64,000 nucleotides of DNA from Monomorium pharaonis (taxonomy: Eukaryota > Arthropoda > Insecta > Hymenoptera > Formicidae): positions 35,511,132 to 35,575,131 of the forward strand of contig NC_050467.1 of NCBI RefSeq assembly GCF_013373865.1. Reading direction: 5' to 3'. Made by a program: the position numbers and the translations under genes. The notes under the pieces were generated by a model. The model ran no database searches, had not been told where the DNA came from, and saw only the letters and a list, made by a program, of their open reading frames with translations. Below, in pieces: positions 11,901 through 23,900 of this stretch (position 1 is its first letter; every line of letters starts with the position of its first letter).

Positions 11901-14900
11901 TATATCCAATGAAATTAACCCGCAAAAATGAATGCCATATTCGTCATTGTCGTAAAATTGGCTGTTTTAAGTATTAAAGTACTCCTAAAATAACTTGTAT
12001 TGTGTGCGTTACTTTTTATTGATTATATATCTTATTGTTAGTAAAATTTTCCGACAATTATTCTCGAATCGTTCTGAGCCTCCTTTTCCCCTCATTTTTA
12101 CAATTCTTGGTAATTTTTCGTAATTTTCCTCAAAGGGGGATATATAAGGAGATGATTAAACCCAAATAAAACAGTATGTGATATCCACGTTAATGCTGGA
12201 TCAGGATCGTGAAATTCGAGTGGACATCCGCTCAAAAACGGTACTAGAATCTATATGGATGCGATAATAGATTCGGCGTAAAAACGACGTAAAAATTTTA
12301 CAAATTTTAGAAACGTTATATACACGTACTCTCAAAATTTTTTGGAGTTAAACGTCACTCCAAAAGAATAGTATTTCATTCTAAACGATAGTGAAAATAC
12401 GGCCATTCGAAATGGAATGACGACTCATTTCTTATAAGAATAAATTTTTCGCTCGATAACTGATCTCTTTATTTGACTAGAGAGGTCACTGTTCTTGTAG
12501 CGAATCGTCCACCCAATTAAAATGAGTAAATCATGAAAGTATCATGTGGCATTCCTCTTCCACATCGGACAGGAAGCTAATTATTGTTTGTCTTAATCGT
12601 GCTGCGAGTGGTCTTTATGTAGCGCGTCGACTGCACCTTACTCTCGAGAGAGTTACGCCGCCTGTCGACGTGCACTAACTGGCAAACGAGCGCGCGGCAT
12701 TCCTCAAAATATCCATGTAAGTTTTCGATAAATATTTCTTAACAGATATATCCACAGAAAATCTAATAGATTCGAGCATAAAAGAATTCGATGTAGTGAT
12801 AAAAAAATGAACATTACATCCACGTGAATAACTTGTGGAAAAACTTGCATCCACAATCCATGTTAATCACGTAGATTCCACGTGGATGTCACATAACTGT
12901 TTTATTGAGGAGAGTCATTCCATCGTTTTCCTTGGAAAATTTTACTGAGAATTTGACTTTATTTCAACATTCTATATTGTATTTCTGTGGCGCTGTATTT
13001 TTCGTCGAAGGGCCAGAAATAACCAAAAATTGGCAAACTTCAAATTTTAATTAAGGGATTATATCTATGTAATCGCTTGAAAAAGTTGGATATTTTTATA
13101 AATTTTTTTGCCAAAGTATTCAAGTTATATAAAATCCAAAAAAAGGGTTTTACTGGCTTTGTGAACTTAGCACCCGACTTGAAGGGATTTTTTTTTCTTA
13201 ATTTTTTTCGAAAGATTTTCGTATGTAGTTGAATGTAATAACATTTATTTTGTTTGTAGTAGCGTAGAAAAAAAATATCGAAATTTAAAAAAACGTCATC
13301 CCTGATTTTGAAATAAATCAATTTTAATGACTGTTTCTTATAGAAAATCGTTTGTGGTGGATTGTAGTACAATTATTTCCGTTTGTAGTTGAACCGTTTG
13401 CGCGGTATAATTATTTAAACAATTTATAAATAGAAAATTTTTTAATTTTCGAGATAGCTCAAATTCGCTTCCGGGGATCGATTCAGAATCGTTTGTAGAC
13501 GTTTGTAGTGATTTTGCTTTCGTTTGTAGTTGAACCGTTCGCCCAATATAATTATTTAAACAAATGGGTTACAAGTGATAATTGTTAATTTTTAAGATAT
13601 TTTAAATCCGCTTACGGAGATCGATTTAGAATTGTTTGTAGACGTTTGTAGTGATTTTGCTTTTGTTTGTAGTTGAACCGTTCGCCCGATATAATTATTT
13701 AAACAAATGGGTTAGAAGTGATAATTATTAATTTTTAAGATATCTTAAATCCGCTTGCGGGGATCGATTCAGAATCGTTTGTAGACGTTTGTAGTGATTT
13801 TGCTTCCGTTTGTAGTTGAACCGTTCGCCCGGTATAATTAAATAAACAAATGCCTTATAAGTAATAATTGCTAATTTTTAAGATATCTTAAATCTGCTTG
13901 CGGGGATCGATTCAGAATCATTTGTAAACGTTTGTAGTGATTTTGCTTTCGTTTGTAGTTGAACCGTTCGCCCGATATAATTATTTAAACAAATGGGTTA
14001 CAAGTGATAATTGTTAATTTTTAAGATATCTCAAATCTGCTTGTGAGAATCGAGTCAGAATTGTTTGTAGTTGTTTGTAGTGATTTTGCTTTTGTTTGTA
14101 GTTGAACCGTTCGCCCGGTATAATTATTTAAACAACTTGCAAAATCGAATTTTTTATTTTGAAAGATATCTTAAATCCGCTTGCGGGACTCGATTCAGAT
14201 TCGTTTGTAGTTGTTTGTAGTGATTTTACTTTCGTTTGTAGTTGAACCGTTCAAAAGTTATTAACATTTAAACAAATTAAAAATATAGAAATTCAACAAT
14301 TTTTTAGATATCGCAAATCCGCTTGCGGGATCTTGTTTAGAATCGTTTGTAGTTGGTAGTGATTTTGCTTTCTTTTGTTTTAAACACATTGCTGTAATTT
14401 TTGAAAGTTTCAAGAAGTATTATTATTATAATAAATTTCCGTTCTTAGTATTAACCAAAACCGACGACGAGGACGTGACGGAAAACCGGTTTCACTTTTT
14501 TTTATTTTTTACCTTTTTTTATTTTTATTGTATTTTTTTATTTTTTTATTTATTTATTTTTTAAAATTCTTTTTTGTTGTGTTTTTCTTCTTATTTGGTA
14601 TTTTAGTATTTAATTTATTGTGTGTGTGTGTGCGTGCGTGCGTGTGTGTGTTTATATGAACGTGCTTGCATTTTATGCAAGATCATCGATAAGAGAAGAT
14701 TTTGACCGAGACATGTCGATCTTGATTGGTTTGGAAATTCAAAAATAACATATGTATACTATGTTTTTGCAAAAGCATTCGCGTAGTAACCTTCATGACT
14801 CGTTCTTTGAGATCATTGTGGATTTCCCACTTACCAGTAATTCGTTTAATAAATGCGAAATAATGACTGTCACTGTAAATAATTGCGGAAACTAACTTAT

Positions 14901-17900
14901 ATGTGTATTTGTCGTAAACCAGCTTATCTGGTATCTCTTCAATGGTAAATTGTCTCCTGCAATTTGGATAACCCATTAGACTTGAAAGCAAAGCATTTCC
15001 AACATCTTCGATGTCCCCATATGGGGACTGGATTAATATGTAAAACCGGCATAATTATTGATTTTTCAAACAAACAATCAGTGCATCGGGCGATTTCTTC
15101 AAGAGATGGCACATCACGAAGAATAAATTTTTCTTGTAGGTACGAAATATTAATCATACAGTCTAATATTCCATCTTTTATTTCCTTTGTGGTACTTAAA
15201 ATATATCCTCGCTCATTGTATAATTTCGCCGACACACCCATCATTGACATTGTGTGAATAAATTTAGATATAGAGATGTTATTTTTTGTGAGATATTCGG
15301 AATATGTCTCAAAATCGTGATATGCAACTGTAATACTTTGAATGGTAGTATCAAATGCACAAGTGTTTCGTAGACTAATGATATGTTTACCTATGTTTAT
15401 TGGTTTCAAAGAATTTCCGTTCACAAGTATAGGTAGCATTGGAGTAAATTTCGGCCGTTTATAAATAATCTCGATATCGGGACATGCAGTAAGATATTTA
15501 CCTCGTTTGTTTGCTCTATTTGACTTAATCGAATTTGTCTTTTTATTAAGACCTTTCCAATTCTCGGCCTCGTTAAGAAAGGAAGTTTCGGATGGAATAC
15601 TGTCAACGGTAATATCTTCCGATTGAGATAAATCTGTTTTTACCAGATCTGTTACCAAATCCTTTGAATTATGAACGTAAGATTCATCTGTATCATTTAT
15701 TATTGACTCGATCGATTTGTCAACAAAATGTTCAGATTTTTTCATGTCGTCAATGACTACTTCTTCACGTGGTTTATTAAGTAGGAGATCATCTTCCTGA
15801 ATTTTTTTTCCGGCGCATTCAACAATTTAGTGGTTCCTATTAGGGATCTTAGATGAATAATAAGGTATTTGTCTACCCGAATAGCCTTCCCCTTTTTAAA
15901 AACTAGATTTTTGAGTTCCCGAAAATACTCTTCATTTCGGGTTGAACTAGCAACATGTTTATTTTCTAGTTCTACGAGAGTAGAGTTTTGTTCATAACTG
16001 GATGTCATTACAGCTGTCCATAAAACAAACTGTTTTGATAATTTGAAGAGACGAGAACCGAAATCAGGACAATAATATGGATTTAATTGGCCTTGTTTCA
16101 AATTATCGGTGCTATCTGATTTGATTTTTTGCATAATTGCATCAAGTGCATTGCTCGATAAAAGTGTCTCGTCAAAATCCTCGCAACATTCCAGCAATTT
16201 GGGATCACTGTTTTCGGGATCTTTTGGCGTATCGTTAGGAAGATGATAAAATTTTATAGGATTTATAATTCTATTATGGGCAGCAAAACAATGACTTTTT
16301 TTATCGTCAATATCTTCATAAGTTGAAAATGCTACTGACAGAACGTCCGTACATAATTCAATGAACCCATCAATCTTTGTGCATGTAGTCAAAAGCCCAA
16401 CGTAACGTAAATAAAAGTCCTTTTTCTCAGGAGATTCATGTTTGAAGCAGCTCCAACGCGCAACTAATTTGATAAGATGTGCGATATCAATGCACATAAG
16501 ACATCGAGGACGTTGGATACGTATGGATGATGAGCTGTTATCGAAGACAATACAGTTCTCGATGTATGCCTTAAGATCGGTATTGTTGAACGCTAAGGAA
16601 GTCGCATTCAGAAGTGCCAGTGAGTAATCAATAACTACTTGTTTTGGAACCGATCCCCCGGAACGCAACCACTCTCGCATCCAATATGATAATGTGTTGG
16701 TATCGTGCTTTTCTAAAATTAACTGAAATAAAGGCAAAATTTTCTTGCGATAGCTACAAACAGCCTGAGAGATAAACGATTCGTTTCGAATCGTGTGGCT
16801 TTAAAATCTGTTTTACCATTCCACCTGTTGCATCAATGCTAATGCTACCGATATTGTCTTCCTTCTGAAACTTTTTATATAGAAAAAGCTGTGTGGGACT
16901 CCAATACATCACATAAAAATGATCAAGCCCGATTTCATAAATACACCCATTGAACTCTTGACCATATTTTATGTTCCATATTGAAGCAAGAGCTGCTTTA
17001 ACTTTGAACACTCCTAACTCTTTATCTTGAACTTCTTGTTTTGCTTTATGAAACTTTTTATGTAGAAAAAGCTGTAGGACTCCAATACATCACATAAAAA
17101 TGATCAAGCCCGATCTTATAAATACACCCATTGAATTTTTGACCATATTTTATGTCCCATATTGAAGCAAGAGCTGCTTTAACTTTGAACACTCCTAACT
17201 CTTTATCTTGAACTTTTTGTTTTGCTTTACGTGCAACATCTTCCGACGGTAGGTTGGCCGGTACAACATCTCCGAAATCTATTAATTTATTAGCTTCATT
17301 CCGTCGCCAAGCATAAGTAGATGTACCCTGCAACTTTTTCCCAATACGAATCCGTCTGTTACCACAAACTTGCCGCTTTTTTTATGAACTATCCCACGAG
17401 AATCGAAAGTGAAAATATTTAAGATAAAGTTATCTCCAGTCGGTTCGGTTTGACTATATATGTGAATTTTCGATTCGCATTCTGAGCAACTACCTTTAAT
17501 TGACAAGAATATTTCGCCTGAATTTCGATTAATTTTAGCATTTTTTAAAGAGAAGGGACAGGGCAATTTAAGATGACTCCACAAGATGTCATATACCGCA
17601 TCAGACCAACCAATTACAAGTACTTTATATTCGCGATCTTTATACTTCACGATATTTGACTTGAGGATGTCCCATTCATTTTTTGATAAAGTTATTGATT
17701 TACGTAGAGTTGGTAATACGCAATTTGTTTCACCCATTGACCAATTTGAAGCGTGTGAACTATCCGCGGTTGTATCGATACTTTCATCTTTGGTACATTC
17801 CAATGTTTCGATTCCATGTATTCGATTAAACACATTATTCCTATTTTTAGATAAATAAAGATAGATGTAGTCCTTTGACATTTTACCTCTCATAGCATCA

Positions 17901-20900
17901 ACTGCCTTTTTCCAAACATCGTTGTCCCATGCTAAAAGTTTGCCTTTATTATCAATAAAACAAAACCCTTTCAGAGCATCATAAATTTCATTCGGCGAAT
18001 TTGCCGGCGGTCGAGGCATTTTTATATTATTCCTGAAGCTGATTCAGATAAAATAAACAGGCCAAAAAAGATAAAAGGATATTAAAGATATCACCGCAAC
18101 GCTACCTTTTATATAAACTTATTCTGTAAGTCTTAAACTTCTGTAGCTTCTTATTATTGATTAAATTTATTATTATATATTAATGTTATATATATTATAT
18201 GTTATATATATTTATATATAATAAAAATATAACAATAATTAAAAACATAGATTATATATAACTTATATATATACAAGTATATGTTAGCAGAGTGAATATC
18301 AACGCTCAGAGCAAATGATTCAGTGCGATGCGTATAGCGCTTCTGCGTATGCTCAATATACACGTGAGCGGGGGGACCATCAGTGATGGAAATTTGAGCG
18401 CACGCTCCGGATTCTCTCTCTACACTTTCGCACGCAGAGACGCTTCGTCTATCCGTATAACGGTGTGGCGCTGGCGCAATGGTATGTCCTATCCTTCTCA
18501 TTCTCGTTCAGCCGAGAGTAAGACCGCTGCTACCGCTGTCTTGCTTTCTCGGCTTTCGGGCTATTGGCGGAACTATGATCGATGTTGAAAGACCGATTTC
18601 ATATATAAGATTATGTAAAAAATAATTCATTAATTAAATTTAAATTACCGATTTGCGGTATCTAAAAAATTATTGAATTTCTATATTTTAAATTTGTTTA
18701 AATGTTAATAACTTTTGAACGGTTCAACTACAAACGAAAGCAAAATCACTACAAACGTCTACAAACGATTCTGAATCGATCCCCGTAAGCGGATTTAAGA
18801 TATCTTAAAAATTAACAATTATCACTTGTAACCCATTTGTTTAAATAATTATACCGGGCGAACGGTTCAACTACAAACGAAAGCAAAATCACTACAAACG
18901 TCTACAAATGATTCTGAATCGATCCCCGCAAGCAGATTTAAGATATCTTAAAAATGAGCAATTATTACTTATAAGGCATTTGTTTAAATAATTATACCGG
19001 GCGAACGGTTCAACTACAAACAAAAGCAAAATCACTACAAACGTCTACAAACGATTCCGAATCGATTCCCGGAAGCGGATTTGAGCTATTTCAAAAATTA
19101 AAAAATTTTATAAATTATTTATAAATTGTTTAAATAATTATACCGCGCAAACGGTTCAACTACAAACGGAAATAATTGTACTACAATCCACTACAAACGA
19201 TTTCTTATAAGAAACAGTCATTAAAATTGATTTATTTCAAAATCGGGGGATGACGTTTTTTTAAATTTCGATATTTTTTTTCTACGCTACTACAAACAGA
19301 ATAAATGTTACTACATTCAACTACATACGAAAATCTTTCAAAAAAGAATTAAGAAAAAAAATCCCTTCAAGTCGGGTGCCAAGTTCACAAAGCCGGTTTC
19401 TAGTTATAATCTTAAGTATAGATAAAACTTCTTTTAATTTTTAATTTAAAATGGCGGCGCAGGAATGCTTGAAGTGGACTATACCTATTTTTTAAGATGT
19501 CCGCGGCTTGCAGCAGAAGTACTCTAATAAATTTAATCTAGGAAAAATTAATGTAAATTTCTACCTAGAAAAAGTTAACGTAAATTTCTACCTAAGAAAA
19601 AATAAAAAATTTTTCTATTATCTACATTAACCTTTCGTATACACACTTAGTTTTTCAACCTTTGTATACACATTGAGTGGTTGCTACCCATGGTAATTTT
19701 CAAACAGCTGTATCTTTTAAAATATTTATTCTAAAACTCGGAAAAAATTCATGGATTAACTTTAATATTTATAGAAAGTATTTATATACTTTTGGTATTT
19801 AAAAAATTATTACATTTTGCGATTAAAACAATATTTTTTTGTAGTTTTTGAGTTTTTTTTCCATTTATTACGGTACTTAAAAGAACGCGAATTTTTAGGG
19901 ATCAGAAAATTGTGGGTAGTAACTACCCAGTATGTATATGAAGGGTTAAATTTATTAGAGTACATACGAACATTAAAAATTATTGAATTTTAAAGAAATA
20001 ATGAACATTTGAAAAAATGTTTTATTTTTTCACAAAAAAAAACAATGAAAATGACTTCATAACGTTGAAAGCTTTAAACTAATCGTGAAAATTATGTACT
20101 TCTGTAGAAAATTTAGTTTTAAAGATACCGTTAAAATTTTAAACTAATTGGATGAAAATTGTTTGAGTTATGCTGTAAATCAATTTGAAAATGTATTTTA
20201 AAAAATGTGTTTAAAGTTTTTAAAACTAGTTTTCTCTATAAAATTTTGAAAATATTATGCCAATTTTTTACTTTATTTCTATGATTCTAAACCGTTGTTT
20301 AAGCAAACAATTTTTTTTCAATTTTTTTCACATAGGTATAACTTTAAATGAGACTCAAATTCGAAAAAGCAAAATACTTTGGGATTCTTCTTCTATCATA
20401 ATTTTATTTGAAGTTTTTACACGAAAATTTAGGTTACATACGTGTGAAAAGTAGAGTAATAAAAATTTTTTTTCCATTCTCGATATAAAATCCAATTCAT
20501 TGACTGATATTGTGTGTGTATGTGTGTGTGTGTGTGTGTAAAATATACAAATTTTTTTCCAGAGTATAAAACAACGACCGACATGTACAATTTCCGTAGC
20601 AAGCATTGTCTATCATGTCGCAAAACTTCTTTCGCATGATGAACAAAGAATTTTTATTTGTACAGCGCTGCCGTATATAGCACAATGTTGTTTAGGACAA
20701 CAATTTAGTGCGCGTATTTATAATCAGGCAAGTAAAATCAAAACAATAAATAAAATATACCAAAAGTTTTAGCACGTTTGAAATTTTCTTGTACTTCACG
20801 AAAAGTTTAGTATAAAAACTAATTTAAATGTTTTAATTTATACGAATTAAGCACATTATAATCAACATTCTGTTTTTTTTTGTTAACTACTAATTTTAAA

Positions 20901-23900
20901 ATTAACGCTCTAATCGAACTGTTGTTTTCCGTCAACGTAAACTGAGTCGTGGGTTAGGTTAGATTAGGTTAAGTCAAGTTATTTATATCTGTGTCCCTTT
21001 CATTGCCAGTAGGAAGTATATCTTCTATTTGTTTTTCTTTCATTTTTATGTTATAAATATTGTTTCGGGATACTAATGATGATGTTTGACTCTTCCAATA
21101 CAGAAATACTTACAAAGTTTATGTTTCCAAAATTGTTTGCACTCAATTGTCCCTTGAAGATTGTATATAACAACTTAAATTTGAAAAATCGCTTCTTTTT
21201 CAGAAAAATATTTTTTCAAAAATTTTATATAGAATTTGACTATTTTTGAGTAAAAATTTCGAGTATTTTTGAGGTCGCTGATTACTAATCTGAAGTAAGA
21301 AAACTGAAAAAGTAAAAATAGCGGATCCAACGTAGGGATGGAAATATTAAAAACTGAAAATTTTAAGTTTAGAAAAATTAGCCGTATTTTACACAAAATT
21401 TACAACATAAATGGTTTTTTGTGGTATTTTGCTTATCGATATATCGGTTTTGAAATAAAAATTCATGAATATTGAAGATTGTTGAAAATATTATACTATA
21501 TGTAGGCAGCCATATTGTATCTGCCATTTTAAATTTTGATGTTATCTTTATCATTCAATTTTAAACCTGTAACAAAACCTTAAAAATGGATTTACTGCAA
21601 AAATATCTAGATTTTCAGTAATTTACTAGCTGATGGCGGCCATATTAGATCCACCATATTGAATTTGCAAAATCTGAATTCAGATTCGGAATCAGCGACT
21701 CAAAAACATAGGTATGCAAAGTTTCAAGAAAATCCGCTAAAAAAAACTCTATTTCAGCAATTAAAGAGTTAAATCACTTTACTGAGCTCAAAGATTCTGA
21801 AAAATAATCAGGAAAATTTATTGAAATATAAATTAAATATCTCAACCGTTGATTATAATAAAAGTTTATTTTTAATATTTAACGTTTATTATGAGGAGAA
21901 AATGCTTAAAAACTCTCAGGTAGTTGAAATCACGAATAAACTTCCGAAAATTATATATCTCTGATTTTTTTGGAACTGTGTACTTACGTATTTTGATGCG
22001 CTGATTACAAAAATGATAGTAAAAATTGACACAAATTTAATCATCAATTAATGAAAATTGAAAAATCCATGAAAAAATATAGTTTTCAATATTTATCTCA
22101 GCAAACATTAAAAATTTTTTTAAATATTTTAAATAAAAATAGTAAATTTTATTAAAATACATATTTCATCTTCTATGAATTTTTGTCGTACGAACTATAG
22201 TTTTCAAGAAAATTAGTAATACAGTTAAGAAAGTGTAACAGGCAGTAGGTACCACCCGAAAGCAAGAGAAGGTAAAAATCGCTTCGCATAAAAAGTCGCA
22301 AATCCATGTGGAACCATACAAGCGTAGACCCAGCTTCGCCCTGAGGCAGGGGAAGATATGGGGTGAATATAGTTCTGCTTAGAAAGTCGCAAATTTATGT
22401 GGAATCGTACAAGTGTAGACCTAGCTTTGCCCCGAAGCAGGGGGAACATGGGCTAAATTGAAACGTGTTACACTCCATTAGAAATCGAGATTATCGATAT
22501 TTGCATCATAAAAATCCAATTTGCGCCCATTTTCACAATTATTTTCATAATCAACGTGTCAAAATATACACAATTTCAAAAAGATCAAAGGCATATACTT
22601 TTCGGAAGTACATCTTAAATAGTTTTATATAATTGCAAGAAATCATCTCACTAATTTAATTTAAAAAAAATTTTTTTGAAAGGCATTTCCGTAGCTTTGA
22701 AAGCCCATTCTAATATAACTTCTTCTAATTTTTGTTCGATAATATTTCATCAAATTACAGTGCTTTAAAGTAAAAAACATTATAAAAATAACAGTTTTCT
22801 ATTTTATGTAATTTAGAAACAAAATATCGTAGAGAAATAAAAGTCGAAAAGATAGATTCAGAATTCTGTCCTTCTTCTTTAAAATACATTTTTGAAAATT
22901 TCTTATAATTTTTTTCATCTAGATACTTAATTTTTCGTAAGAAAGTCTTAAACGTGCTAAAATTTGAGCGGTAATATACTTTTTACGATATCATTCTTTT
23001 TTTGTAGTTTATTTTGACAGAATTATATGATTTAATGGAAAAAGCGTTTGGCGATAATAGTACAATAGAATACAAAGGTATATATCAGGCAGCTGTAACT
23101 GGTTTGCTACAACAAGAATGTCCAACAAAAAATTCATCTAAAATACGGGATGATTTTTACTTTTCTAATTTTCATCCATTTGAGGATTACAGTTTGGAGG
23201 TATATATTGCATGTTTATCTTGAAGACAAAAAATTAAGGAGGTTCTTCAATTTTCACATAATATAATAGCTTAATCAAATTTAAAAATAAGTTTATGATT
23301 AATATACGTATATTTGGTAACGGAAGAGAAATTTTAAAATAGATATTTATGTGCGAAATATACAAGTGCGGAAAGTCGGCTATTTCTAACGAGTGCGGGG
23401 AATGGACGCACGAGCCGAAGGCGCGCTTACCCGCACGAATGGAAATAGCCGATCCGTACAAGTAACACATTCTATTGTGTTATAAGTGCGTAATTTTCGT
23501 TAAATAACCTTCTAAAATAACAGCCTTCTAGAAAGGACAATTTTAAGTAATTTAATCGCAAAGACAAAATATAGAAATTTTGAAAAAGACGAAGGTGAGA
23601 AGTGATTTAGGGCGAAAGGCGGAGAGTAGGGTGGAGGACGGGAGGCCTGTGGGAGAAAGTCCTCCGTAATTAAAAAAAACTTTATTTCTATGTAATTTTA
23701 AGTTCATTACTTGCATTGCTCGATTTTAACACGATCTTGATACGATGACGCGTGATAACATGATGTATGTACACGAAGGTTATTTAGGTAGAGTTAGGTG
23801 CGTTCAAAAATGTCAAAAATTATCATAGATAGCAATAAAATGTCCGTAACGTTCGGTAATTTTTGCAAAAGTTTTCAAGAGTTACCATATGCTTGTCGAG

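Larger units (their letters stand above)
13155..19394 (-). mobile_element. Foldback/NOF-like (Mutator-type) transposon, TIR to TIR, decayed
   Basis: Ends are inverted copies: GGCTTTGTGAACTTAGCACC at 13155 and its complement ending 19394. The long terminal arms are built largely from tandem repeats of about 143 bp, seven copies on the left and four on the right. This is the architecture of Drosophila FB-NOF. Between them, on the - strand, lie broken frames (18019 to 14683) with a Mutator-like transposase motif and a ubiquitin-protease-like tail. A target duplication could not be settled by eye. Sits wholly within a TARBP1 intron, antisense to the gene. Confidence 0.85.

Noticed and set aside
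13381..14375. Regularly spaced repeats reminiscent of a CRISPR array
   Set aside because: The repeats are 143 bp tandem units without unique spacers, present as inverted arrays at both ends of a transposon in a eukaryotic genome.
15757..15815. Confident call of programmed frameshifting
   Set aside because: The copy has other frame breaks and a duplication, so the A8 frame change is more simply a decay mutation; retained as a low-interest question.
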